A stretch of 64,000 bases of DNA, taken from the NCBI GenBank assembly GCA_022432975.1, contig CM039508.1:26113999-26177998 (forward strand). The letters are read 5' to 3'. This DNA comes from Begonia masoniana. Lineage: Eukaryota; Streptophyta; Magnoliopsida; Cucurbitales; Begoniaceae. Below, one piece after another: positions 34,434 through 45,944 of this stretch (its first letter is position 1; every line of letters starts with the position of its first letter). The notes under the pieces were generated by a model, which was not told the DNA's origin, searched no databases, and saw nothing but the letters and a program-made list of their open reading frames with translations. The position numbers and the translations under genes are program-made.

Positions 34434-35190
34434 GAGGTGTCGAGTGGTAGAAGTTTCACACCACAGCTCTCCCTCTCGAGTTCTCCAGAAGAAGAAAAGA
34501 ACTCTTACCTCTTCGGTCACCGGCGACAATCTGAGGAAGTAGCGAGTTCCGACCACCACTCAGCTCCGACGAAGCTCCCTCTCTAGCAGCCGAGCTCTCC
34601 GTCGACGACCCATCGAAGTAAGACTCTTTCTCTCTCTCTGTTTTCCCCCTCGTCGCTCTCGGTTTCTCACTCTCCCTCGCTAATGCTCTCTCTCTCTCAC
34701 TCTCTGCAGAAGTCGTGAGGAAGAAAGCCACTGGTTCAGTTTTAAAGAAAAATTGAACCGGTTCATTTAAGTTGACCCGAACCGAACCAACAGTGAACCG
34801 ACTCGACCCAGACTGTTCACCCAACTCGATACTGTTCACCGACCCGAACCGGACCCGACCCGATTTTCGACCCGTTTCTAACCGAATCGATCGAAAATTT
34901 AACCTGTAAGAAATTTTTGTCCAAATTCTTTTAAAGTTGGATTAAATTAAGTGAGATTTTAATATTTATATTCGAATTAGGCAGTAAATATTTTGGAACC
35001 GTCCGATTCGATCCAAATCGATCCAACCGATCCAATCCGACCTAAGATTGTAACGTAAGGAATTTCTGCTCAATTTACTTTGAAATTGAATTTATTAAAT
35101 AGAATTTTAAAATCAAAGATTTTAATTGAGCAGGTTATTGTTCTGGAATTTTTGGATTATCCCGATTAACGCTAATTGCTCGGAATCCAA

Positions 35191-35747
35191 GTAAGTGAAA
35201 TACAAGTTTTGGCTACGGCCCTACATCACAAGATTATTTTATAATTATTTTATTTTAAGTCACACGTTTTCAATGATTGAGCACGTATTTAGAATATCGA
35301 CATAGAATAGTTTAAAAGATAAAATGGATAGGTTATTTGCATGTGTATGAAAAAGTAAAAGGGAATTGACGGAAAAATGCGATAGCAAAAGCCTGAACGA
35401 CAGTGAGATGGTGAGTTTGAGCATATGTTTTAACGTGATAGCAAAATCCTGAACGACAGTGAGATGGTGAGCTTGATCGTTAAAATTAAAAGTAAAAGAT
35501 GACGAAGCCTGAACGACAATGAGATGACTAAGTCTTAACAGGATTCGATAAAAGTAAAAGTAAAAGTTTTGTAACTTGCACGTATTTCCACTTACTGAGA
35601 TTTTCTCACAGCTTTGTTTTAACTTGTGATGTAGGTGAATTTTTGTCTGAGGAAGAAATTGCTGCAATTAAGAATCCTCCAATGGCAAGCGAGCATACAG
35701 AAGAAGAAGAACATATTGTGGATTTCGAAGAAAATGATTTAAATTAG
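35191..35747 (+). other. Putative LTR intron and acidic terminal exon, LTR B 3' copy
   Basis: Intron 35191-35634; CCTACATCACAAG near the donor pairs with CTTGTGATGTAGG at the acceptor over 13 bases. Terminal exon 35635-35747 ends in VDFEENDLN and stop. In this copy the 57-nt exon before the donor (after GAGCAG|GTTATT) is open in the matching phase and runs through ARNP|S into the acidic tail; in the 5' copy the same exon has TGA where this one has CGA. Confidence 0.55.
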
Positions 35748-36160
35748 TATGCTTTAATTTTTAAAATAATATTTAATGTTTTATTTTGATTTAAGATTTT
35801 GGAATAATTGTTGACTTTATTATTTAATAAAGTTTCATTAAATGTTTTGGTTTCAAGATTTTGACAAATTAATTATCAAAGCTTCCGTGATATTTAAGTT
35901 TTCAATTAATATGTTTTAAATTTTAAAATTTTGATTTAACGCTCGATTTTAAAAAAAAAAAATTTGGGGAAAATTTTAGGGTTTTAAATTGGGGATTTTT
36001 AAATTGGGGCGTTACACTAATGGAGAGAAACAATTTTCGTTATAACTATTTTAGCAATTTTGGCGATACTAATAGTTGAGTTTTCTGATTTGTTTTTGTT
36101 GGAAAATTCTTAAAATTGTTAAAGAATGGAAAAAACTAATTTGAAATGATTGAATTAAAA

Positions 36161-36167
36161 TATAAAT
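36161..36167 (+). promoter_or_regulatory. Candidate TATA box of the ERD2 gene
   Basis: TATAAAT 192 bp upstream of the ATG, in AAAATATAAATTGG. If used, the 5' leader would be about 160 nt. It lies 145 bp inside the host DNA, so the insertion of B left the core promoter intact and moved everything upstream of it away by 11 kb. Confidence 0.5.
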
Positions 36168-36352
36168 TGGCGAAAAAAGTGGGAAACGCACAGGGCGACG
36201 ACATGGTGGTGGAGGGTAAAATCAGTTGTTAGAAGCCCATCTCATTTCTTCCTTTCTTCTCAAACAATACTCCCCCCCAAGCTTTCTTCATTTACTTCCC
36301 ATTCTTTCCGATTTCTAAGGGCGGGATTCGCACCCGTTCCACCACTGTAACC

Positions 36353-39300
36353 ATGAATATCTTCAGGTTCGCCGGCGATATGACGCACTTGTTCAGTATA
36401 ATAGTCCTGCTTCTTAAGATCTATGCCACTAAATCGTGCTCTGGTGAGTCGGATGAATATTCGTCACTGTCGTTTTGATCTGCCTTTCCTATTTGGATTT
36501 CGGATTTGCTGGTTTGGTTTTTGAGAAAAAGTTGCTTGAAGTCCGGATCTTTGCGTCTCTAATCCTGTAATGATTCCTGGTAGTTGAGGAAAATCGGGCT
36601 GTTATGATGTTATTCCTTTAATTTATGGGAAATGTCATATTCCTTTTCTATCTGGATGCCCTATTATGTTGATTTGATTTGGATTTCATTAATTTTTTCA
36701 GTTCCATCAATCAGATGGAACTTTAGGGTTTCTGTTGGGTTGCTGGAAAAGAAATCAGACTAGTCATTTAACGTTTTGGCTTTCGGTCGGGATAAGTTTG
36801 CACAAACTGTGTGATTGGAATTAGCGTAGATTGCGCTGTGAACAAAGTCATTGCAAATATTTATAGTTTGATTTTTCATTTTTTTTCCTCTTCGTATTTG
36901 ATAATAACTAGCTGTTATCATTTTTAGGATTTTGTATTTGAGCAGCTCAATTTCTAGAATTAATTCTTCCTTTTTTTTTTTTGTCTTTAGGGATATCACT
37001 TAAGACGCAGGAGCTGTATGCCCTTGTATTTTTGACTCGGTATTTGGATCTCTTCTCGGAGTTCATCTCTCTCTATAATAGTGTGATGAAGCTGGTCTTC
37101 ATAGCCAGTTCTCTGGCGATTGTTTGGTGTATGAGGTTTCACCCTGTAGTGAGGCGTTCATGTGACAAAAAGCTTGACACATTTCGGCATTATTTTCTAG
37201 TTGGTGCAAGCTTCATTCTTGCGCTCCTGTGGCATGAAAAGTTCACATTACAGGAGGTGAATTGTTCTCAGCTTGGTCAACTGATTGTGGCATGTTATTT
37301 ATGAAATAAGCCTTCTATATCTCTACTAATGTAATTTGATAGTTCCATCCAAACGTCTTTGTTGTTGCTTATTTTTGGTAAATCCTTTTTACCTCGTTTC
37401 AACTTTTCTGTCTATATAATTTCTCACATTGTTGTGGATTATACATCATCGTCTCTAGTTATGCCTGTATCTGTCAAAGTGAACAGTTTTGAATTATGTA
37501 TTTGCCCCCTTCAATTATTGTAACTTTTCTTGTTTACAGTTAAATGTATTTTATTATTTAAAACATGGTTGATCTACAAATTAATGAACACTGGTTCTAC
37601 AAAAGGATGGGCAAGCTGCATGAACAGAAAAATTTACTATACGTTCTTAATAAGTATATACTATTGCTGCTTATGTCTTTGTTAAGTTTTTTTGTCCCCT
37701 TAGATGAGTTGTTTTGGGTTACGCCTTCGATCCACCATGAAAGGTTATATCCTTTTTTTCTTCTTCATAAATTTTTTATACAGAAGAATAAAAAAAATAG
37801 TTCGATTTTTGGATATCTTTCTACCGCTGTTTATTTGCTCTGTTTTTTTTTTTTTCAAAAAATTATTATCTTAATAATGATCTCAATTCAGATTAGGATT
37901 TGTAAGTATAAAGTTTATAAAAAAAATAACGGAAAAAAAAAACTCTTTTTTTTCGTTATTCTTTGAAAGATTCATTTGATTAGCAATCAATTTTGCAATA
38001 AATAAAAATGACTAATAATCTATGCTCCTCTCATAATATATCGATCAGTTTTGATTCTTTCTTTTTCTATTGATTCTTCGATTTGTTCGAATATTTAAAC
38101 TCTGGTTATTCCTGTTTGACTGTTGAAAGCACCATTAAGTGAAAAGTGCTAAAGGCTGGCTTCTGGAAGGAATTGACATGTGACATTGGATTTAAATTCG
38201 TATGAAAATATTTTGCTGAACATGAAAGACTACGAAAAACGAAGTCAGCAGTTATGGTGTTTGGTGGTAAATTTAACTTATTTACAGCATATATGAAGAA
38301 CAAAAAATTGAGTGAAAAGAATAGATACCCATATGTTATATAAGTTGTTACCATTTCATACTAACTAGATGTGCTTACTGATTATCCTTTACTTTGATTT
38401 TGAATTTTCACCGTTATTATCTGGACTTGCAGAAGGCAAATTGCCCTTGTTTCTTGTTATGATAGTTATTTTAGTGAATTTTCTAAACTTAGAACATCAC
38501 ATCACACTTTTCAACCTTCTTATATGCATCTCTATTGAGGTATGGTTGAAGATGATGCGAGACTAATAAGGTAGTGAATCTATTGCAGGTCTTCTGGGCA
38601 TTTTCATTGTACATGGAGGCTGTTGCTATTCTTCCTCAGCTAGTTTTACTACAGCGAAGTGGGAATGTGGATAATTTAACTGGCCAATATATTTTCTTTC
38701 TTGGGTTTGTACAAGTGCTATTCTTTGAAATTATTAGAATATATGATCGTCATTCAGCATGCTTACTCTTGATTGTGGGATGGGTTCTTTATTCTGATTG
38801 TGGTGCCAAATTTATTGTTTACAAACAATTTTCCGAAGAGACTAATCTTGTTATAGAGGTTTACTAGATGTTTGAGAGATAAGGTGGCCTTTCATACGAT
38901 TTCTTATGCATGATCATTAAAGATTTACTGTGTTAGTTTTGATTTCCGTAAAGGTGTATGTAAGTTACCTATTGATCTTCTAGATAGGTTTGTTTGTCCA
39001 GTACAATGATAAAAAAAAGGTTACTAGATTTAGCTTAAAAAAAATCATAATTGCTCAAAATATTTGCCTTCTGAGATTGAAAGATGTGTCAGTTTCAGAG
39101 TCTTCATCGCAGAAAACGGCATCCACATGCCGTTTATCGTTGGATAATTTCATGTTCTGAATTTTTATTTATGTCGGTCAATAAAAAAGTAATTTAGAGA
39201 ATGATTTATTGTAGTTTCTTTTCATGTTATTCCATTTGATGTTTTTCCTTTGTGTTGGACATAATTAAAATCTTTAAAGCTCTTAGTTTCGTCTGGGCTT

Positions 39301-39773
39301 CTTTCTGTTCTCTTATGGAAAAACATCTGTTTCATTGTCAACACGAGGCTGGTTATACAATGATGCAAGAATTTGCACGTGGTATACTTATTGGATTTTC
39401 TTTATGAATTAGTTACAACTCAAAATTTTGACTTTCAGTGCCTATCGCGCCTTCTACATCCTCAACTGGATATATCGATACATCACAGAGCTGCATTTCA
39501 GCAGATGGATATGTAAGTTCTCCCAAAAGGCAGTGTTCTGATTCATCATCAGTTACTATTTTTGCTGACGTTGGCAAATGTATTCTCGATGTAGCTTGCG
39601 TTTCTGGAATTGTTCAGACAGCTTTATATGCAGATTTCTTCTACTATTATTTTGTAAGGTAATATGATCGGCCCCTCCTCTGGCATCTGATCGTTTTTTA
39701 GTTTAATATTGATTAGTTGATGCGTGAATCTTTCAGTTGGAAAAACAATGCCAAGCTTCAGCTACCAGCTTGA
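36353..39773 (+). CDS. ERD2: ER lumen protein-retaining (KDEL/HDEL) receptor, six exons
   Basis: Exons 36353-36443, 36991-37256, 38589-38704, 39439-39512, 39595-39658 and 39737-39773 join to 648 nt coding 215 residues, the usual length. All five introns have GT-AG ends. The protein starts MNIFRFAGDMTH and ends NNAKLQLPA; RYLDLF (Asp50), EAVAILPQLVLLQR, NLTGQY, AYRAFYILNWIYRY and ALYADFFYYY are family hallmarks, with seven hydrophobic membrane segments. The receptor binds K/HDEL-tailed proteins in the Golgi and returns them to the ER in COPI vesicles. By my alignment from memory Arg5, Asp50, Tyr160-Arg161, Asn167, Arg171 and Asp196 match known ligand-contact positions. No lesion is visible, so it is probably functional. 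It is the only intact host gene in the window; element B lies 336 bp upstream in the same direction. Confidence 0.96.
37257..38588 (+). other. Intron 2 of ERD2 (1332 bp)
   Basis: Donor GAG|GTGAAT, acceptor TTGCAG|GTCTTC. AT-rich; the middle (37565-38100) has long A and T runs and frames with no resemblance to known proteins. The codon before it (Glu119) and after it (Val120) restore the conserved FTLQEVFWAFSLY, which fixes both splice sites. Confidence 0.9.
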
Positions 39774-40639
39774 TCAGGGAAGGAATCACTTCAAATTTTG
39801 AGGGTTTGATAGATTATTATTTCCAGTGTCACGCCTTCAGAACAAAACTTAAATCTTGAACTTTCATACATACTTCGTCCCAGATTTCATCTGCAACTGT
39901 TAAGGGGTGGGACATCTAGGTGGGTTTTTTTATTTATTATTTTTTTTTTTTGGGTTTTTCATATTTTTACCTGTAAAGATATTTTTAGGGAGGAGAAACA
40001 TTGTGGTAGCATTGATTAACTACAACAATTAGTATGTTAGTGGGCATGTTTAGTTGTATAACTCATGAATTCTCCCTGTAAAATTTAGTTGCATGGACAT
40101 TTATCTCAGTGGTTGAACTTTATGGTATTATTTGGAAGTGTTCGTTTGCATATGCTTAATGTTTTGCTTGGATTGTAGCAGATGTTTGTTTCTTAACCAC
40201 TAGGCTACCATTTCTGTCTGGTTGAGTCTCGTTGGTGGGGAATTTTGATCAACTTATGGTTCCTGTTACAACTTAGATCGGTTCATTGTGTAGTTTCATG
40301 TATTTCCTTGGTGGTACAACTAACACTTGTAAAGTTATTTTTATTTATTGCATAAAATATTGTCAAAAAATAAACAAGGGTAATATCAAAATAAACTCAG
40401 AAGTATGGAGGTATTTTCAACAGATACCTTGAAGTATCAATTTTTTCAATTGATACTTTTGATCTAAGGCATTAAAATGATGTCTTGCTGTTAAATTTTA
40501 TTATAAATTTGTTAATGTCCTTTAAACGTGAAAAAAGCGTCTAAAGATGTTCAGGTTGGATAGGATGGAGGTCCAATGACAAGTCATGCATGAAAAAGTA
40601 AAGTTCCAATGGCATACGAACATGAGGAATCGTTTGCGG
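39774..40639. other. 3' flank of ERD2
   Basis: T-rich sequence after the stop, compatible with a 3' UTR. I see no convincing single polyadenylation signal and no other gene. From about 40380 the sequence turns into ancient repeat-like DNA. Confidence 0.5.
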
Positions 40640-42520
40640 ATGATAATTACAAAAGAGAAAGAGAGTTTAAAGCAAATCGAGGGAACGACGACTTAATAAA
40701 TATTAAGGTAAATATACTTCATTTCTAAGGAAAAAGCGATCACGAAGTTTATTTGGAATGAGAAAGAAAAATGGACCTAACATTTGAATATCAAAATTAA
40801 ATGGAGGATAATAATCTTAAAATTGTCACAATGAAGTTCACGAATTACACTAGTATTTGGTAAGATCAACTACTAAGGAACCAGAGAAGATATGGTGAGA
40901 CACTCATTCGCACACAGGAGGACATGAAGGCACACATGAAAAAACAAAATTTGTTTCATCACACAATTACAGAAACTTGTGTCGAAAACTCTAAAATTTG
41001 ACTCAAGGTTATAAAAGTATGGAGGAGTATTTTAAAAAGATGGAAGTAGCCATGATAAAGGCTAATGTGGAAGAAGACGTCGAAGAAACTATAACACTGT
41101 TTATTGGAGGGTTAAATCAAAAAATCGTAGACGCAATGGATCTACAACACTATGTTGATATGTAAGAGTTGCTTCACAATTCAATCAAGATCGAATGGCA
41201 ACTAAAAGCAAAAATGAATTCTAAGATGGGATCAACTTCAAATTCATCTTGCAAATCAAATTGGGAGGATGAATAATCGAAACCGAGAGAGGACCCTAAG
41301 ATCAAAACTGCGGACACCAATGCTTTTCCTCAAAAAGTCAAAGATCGAAACTTCTACAACAACTAGAACCAGTGAAATTAAGTATTTCTGATGCCAAGGT
41401 TCAGACATATTGCTTCAAATTGTCCGAATAAAAGAGCAATGATTTTATTAGATAAAGGCGATGTGGAAAGTGAAAGTGCAAGCAACGATAAGATGTCACC
41501 AATAGAGGATTGTAGAGATGTGAATGTGGAAGAACAGGTGAAAAACAAGTTATTAGTCATGAGACAAACATTAAATATGCAACTTAAGGAGGATGAAGAT
41601 GAAGTGCAACGAGAACACATATTTCATACTAGATGTCATATGAATAACAAAATATGTAGTTTATTATTGATAGCGGGAGTTGCACTAATGTAACAAACAT
41701 GTTATTGGTATAAAAGTTGAACTTGAAGACCGATAAACATCTCAAGCCTTACAAGTTACAATGACCAAGTGAATGTTGTGGACTTGAAGTGACTAAACAA
41801 GTGAAGTTACATTATCAATTAGAAGGTACAACGACAGTTCTATGTGATGTAGTGCCGATGCAAGCTACACACATACTTTTGGGAAAACCTTGGCAATTCA
41901 ATAGAAAAGTCAAGTACAATGAATCAAAGAACGAGTACTCTTTGGACCAAGACGGAAGAATGGTGGTTTTAACACCATTAAATTTATGGGAAGCTAGTGA
42001 AGACTAAGAAAAAATCGCAAAAGAGTTCCAAAAGATTATGGTTGAAAAAGAAAAAGAAATTTGTGAAAAGAAATTAGTCGAAAAAAAGGCAAAAAAAAAA
42101 AGACAAAGACAAAAGAGAAAAGAAATTATTTGAAAAATAGGATGAAAAGAATAGAAAGAAAGGAGAAACAAAGAGGGAGAAAGAGAGAAAATCCGAGGGA
42201 GAGAAAAATCAAGAAATGAATGAGAAAAAGAGTAGAATAAAGATATTTATTTTTCATCTAACGAGATAATAATTTCTCTTCCAAGTGTTATGTCTCCTCT
42301 TTTGCGGGAAAATAAACTTGTAAGTCTCAAAGAGTTTTGAAGAGAAATTATTACGTCGAGGGAGATTGAGAAGCAAAAAGATCTCGTACCAAGTACATCA
42401 ATTCTGATGTCCCAAGAGGAGCAACCACCCAGTCACGAGCCAAAACTTTAACTAATTTGTGTGTTCATTTTGTAGGTAATGAAATGAAATATCAATTGGA
42501 GTTAGGACCTAGCACACAAG
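40640..42520 (+). pseudogene. Ancient chromovirus gag-pro relic (another lineage)
   Basis: Pieces in three frames recall the Reina/CRM-like branch: YKSMEEYFKKMEVAMIKANVEED and LQHYVDM (gag), RHIASNCPNK (zinc knuckle remnant), VMRQTLNMQLKEDEDE and IFHTRCHMNNK, then VTKQVKLHYQ, LCDVVPMQATHILLGKPWQFNRKVKYN (protease region), and near 42412 a TQSRAK motif like the pol C-terminus. RT, RNase H and integrase are missing: a large deletion joins protease to the pol end. It is far more decayed than the Tekay copies, so an old insertion. Confidence 0.75.
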
Positions 42521-43393
42521 ACAAGAAAAAACCATTCCATTTGTTGACATGGGAATAAGCTCATGGCTGACCCAAACTTGAAAAAGGAACCAATGTCTTA
42601 CTTGGAACAACTTTATGTAACACTACGTCTACTTTATTTTCTCTAGTTTAGTAGTTTCTCTTTTGGAAGGTAAGTCGTTTTTTCTACCTGCTTTCTCCGT
42701 CAAGCGTTAGGGTTTTTTGATGATTTTGTTTTCCGCCTAACAACCACGTTCAACTTGAATTTTTTGTATGTTTGAGCTGGAAATACTATTTGCGTTGCGT
42801 TGCAGGAAAAATCGGAGGAAGAAAATGACCGGACGACAAATATTTTTGTCGTCCGATCGCAGCACCAAGTTGGGTCGGGCAGCGCCAGGCCGAGCTGATT
42901 CAACCAGGACTGAGCATCATCGCCCTAGACTAGATCTAGTCGGACCGAACCCGGGTCTAATTTTTCTCGTTTTTTCTTGGCCGGACCGAATTCGGGTCCA
43001 ATTTTTCTAGTTTTTCCTTTCGTCTTCTTCCTATTTTCCTGATATTTAACGAGGGTATTTTTCGTCGTTTCTTGGACGTGACAGGAACTTTGACAACAAT
43101 TTTGGGACCTTCAAACGATGTAGAAAAATTCCCTGAACCATGTCTTCTAACTTGTTTCGGTGTTATGATTGCAATGGAAGTCTCCATTCGTTGAAATTCC
43201 TCCCCAATCGTTTTGCACGTAAATGAAGATAAAACTTTAAACTATGTTAGTAGGTGTATAGGTTAGAACCTTGCAAGATAGATTGATTTTCATCATTGTG
43301 GAATAAATTTTAAGGTTTATAAAGAAAATTCATGGGGTTCTGAGGGTCGAGCGTGCAACATCAAAACTTCGGATTTTTGTTGATATTGCAGTG
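42521..43393. other. Unassigned region before LTR H
   Basis: Probably the remains of the LTR of the old chromovirus and plain flank. A CCGGACC-rich segment (42830-43010) has two copies of TCGGACCGAA.CCGGGTC.AATTTTTCT.GTTTTT. No gene recognised. Confidence 0.4.
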
Positions 43394-44545
43394 TGTAACG
43401 ACCCCAAAATTTATTTTCGTTTTTACCTAATTTGAAACCCTAAAATTTTTCCCAAATTGATTTGAAAATTAAGTTTAATTGGATCGTTATAAAACCCTTA
43501 TTTTCATAATTCGAAATCCTTGAAAATAGTATAAATTATTTATTAGGCGGAAACTTTGAAATTTCTATCAATAAATATTTAGAAAATTAAATACTAAACA
43601 AACATCAAATAAAATCTCATTTATTAATTTTAAAACAATAACATAGTTAGTCTAAAAATTTAACAGTTGATGAAATAAATTATTCAAATTGAAATTAAAT
43701 GCAACTAAATATGAAATGTCATTTTAAACGATAAAAATCATAACTTTAATTTATTATTTGGAACCAACGACGACGTCTTCCTCTGTATGCTCGTCCGCCT
43801 CTGGAAAATTCTCGATTAGCATAAGTTCATCATCAGATAAAAGCTCACCTACATTACAAAACTAATGTGTGAGATCAACTAAGTAAGTGAAAACACGTCC
43901 ATGTGATTTTAATTGTGTACTTTTTCAAATTTCATGCTTTAGAAGTTACATATTGAATGGAACTCATTTTTTGATCAATGCATTCAGACTTTCAGAAAAT
44001 TAGCAGTTTCTTACCCTCATAAAGTTTCATCAGCGATCTCAATTTATAACCATGCGTTCAAGCTCTCATTAGCCATCTCATGCGTTCAGGATCTCATTAG
44101 CCTTCTCATGCTTTCTGTTAATTCCATTCATTTTCATGCATTTCATAGTGGTATACAGTATGTGACCTATCATTTTTATCTTTCTACATTCTTAAGTCAA
44201 TGCCTATACATGAGTGTTCAAGTAATAACATAATTGAATAATAAAATATTTTAAAGAAAATAATTAATAAATATTTCGTGATGTAGGGCCTATGACCATA
44301 ACATTGAAAACCTAGTGTTTTACTTACTTGGATTCCGAGAGAGAGAGAGAGAGAGTGAATAGATTTTTATGTATTTTTCTCGAACGTTGGATTGATCTTC
44401 TTTGCCTAGAAATTAAGGAGATTTAAACTTATTCGTTAATCCTAAAATAATTCTTTTGAAAGTAATAAGGGTAGGAAACACCTTGCTAATAAAATTCTAG
44501 TGTTGGATTTTCGGATCTATTTGGGTGTCATTAACGATCCAAAAT
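43394..44545 (-). repeat. LTR H (distal half), cut by LTR D
   Basis: TGTAACGACCCC at 43394 is the end of a minus-strand LTR related to LTR B: same U5-side order, same acidic exon and intron. It is cut at 44545/44546 by the start of LTR D; its other half should lie to the right of the window. A (GA)n tract at 44336-44355 sits in the exon before the donor. Confidence 0.8.
43754..44327 (-). other. Putative LTR intron and acidic terminal exon, LTR H
   Basis: Minus-strand donor CCAA|GTAAGT at 44327, acceptor AATGTAG at 43849. The exon (43754-43848) reads 31 residues from GELLSDDELMLIEN to VVVGSK, stop. Against LTR B, changes are largely synonymous or Glu/Asp exchanges (IEN.P, DEH.EED kept), which suggests the peptide has been selected. 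Confidence 0.55.
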
Positions 44546-45944
44546 TGTAACACCCGGTATTTTGCCATGTAAATATTCCATGAATTATTAAACGGGATTA
44601 ATGAGAATATTTATACAATGCGTGTTTTTACGAATTTGCCGATGTTTTCAATTGAATATGTGTGATTCGTAAAATCGATTTGTGGAAACTAAATAGTAAT
44701 TTAGTTAAAAACCAATGGAAGGGCAAAATAGGGAGCCAATTAAGGTTGGTGGGGGGAGGCCATTGGTTGCTTGACACTTGGCAACTTGTTGAAGAAGCCA
44801 TGTTCTTCTTCTCTTTCCTCCTACGTGAAACCCTCATTTCTCCTGTTCTTCTTTCCACTCCCCTCTGTTTTCTCTCTTTCAGACGACAAATGCCCTTCGA
44901 AGCTCCTTCGATCTCCTCAGTTTCCTTCTGTTTCTTTGCCTAAGGTAAACATCTGCTAAAGTTAACGAGTTTGGATAAGTTAAGATGTGAGTTTTGTTGT
45001 AGTTTGAAGCTACGATAATCTTGGAAGAACTCACTGTTTTTGTATGAAAATACGTTGGTTTGTTTTCTAAAGGTTTGAATGGAGTTAGAAACATACTCTA
45101 CCAAGTTATTAGTTAGCATTTGCAGCTTTGTTTAAAACATTTGAAGTGTAGGTTCAGTTCTGTAGGTTCAGTCCTGTATTGATGTCTAAAACCTCTGTAT
45201 TTGATAGTTGTATATACATTTTGAAATATTCTGGAACTGCTTGGAGTTTAGGTTGTGCATAGATTGTCTCGAGTTTTAGAGCTATCCATGCAGTTTGTTT
45301 TTTTGAACTTCTGTCATGTTTTCTAACTTCTGTCATATTTTCATGCATGTTTTAAAACTGTGTTTTGAATCGGGTTTTGAGGGTTTGAAGTTTTTATGTC
45401 TTCTGTCCTTATGCCTTCTGTTTATAAGTTCTTCTGTTAAATGTTGTCAATTCTGCCTTTAAAAGCACATCCACCGCTGCCTTTAAAATCACATCCACCG
45501 TTGCCTTTTTAAGCACATCCACCGCTGCCTTTAAAGCACATCCACCGCTGCCTTTAAGTTCACTTCCACCGGTGAAAAGTGCATTTCTGCCTGTAGTTCA
45601 CTTCCACCGGTGAACAGTGCATTTCTACCTATAGTTCACTTCCACCGGTGAACAGTTCATTTCCGCCCAGTTTAGCCACATCTTCCGCCTGACGTCATCC
45701 ACATCTTCCGCCTGACGTCATCCACATCTTCCGTCTGACGTCATCTGCTTTATTTCTACCGCTGTTTACTGTTCACTTTTGTCTTATTCACATCTGCCGT
45801 TGTTTACTGTTCACTTTTATTTTACTCACATCTACCGCTAGTCTATATCGCCTGCCCAGTTTACTTACATTTTCTGCTTCGTCTACTGCCTATGTCTTCC
45901 GCCCAGTTTATTCATGCCATCCACTATAGCCCTTCTACTGTATG
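44546..45944 (+). repeat. LTR D (proximal part), cut by element C
   Basis: Starts TGTAACACCCGGT at 44546 and resembles LTRs G, I and K. Compared with G it lacks the intron and acidic exon (internal deletion around 45000-45130). It ends at 45944 where element C is inserted. The hypervariable zone (45460-45760) has 22-bp ACATCCACCGCTGCCTTTAA units, 38-bp TTCACTTCCACCGGTGAAC units and three TGACGTCA palindromes (45690, 45713, 45736). Expected target duplications: AAAAT for D and GTATG for C. Confidence 0.8.

Larger units (their letters stand above)
34026..36016 (+). repeat. 3' LTR of element B (1991 bp)
   Basis: Near-identical partner of 24828-26849. TATA box at 34426-34433. Its end is only 336 bp from the ERD2 start codon and it points the same way as that gene, so read-through from the LTR promoter could reach the gene. 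Confidence 0.95.

Noticed and set aside
36022..36352. Whether the ERD2 copy is a processed pseudogene
   Set aside because: It has five introns with correct GT-AG ends and an intact frame of normal length.
37565..37966. A 133-codon frame in intron 2 of ERD2
   Set aside because: AT-rich homopolymer-like peptide with no domain; lies between well-defined splice sites. A possible organelle-DNA insert was considered but I could not recognise it.
38574..38867. Reading straight on past 38704 as an alternative ERD2 C-terminus
   Set aside because: The sequence beyond 38704 does not match the receptor, while 39439-39512 supplies AYRAFYILNWIYRY exactly; 38705 onward is intron 3.
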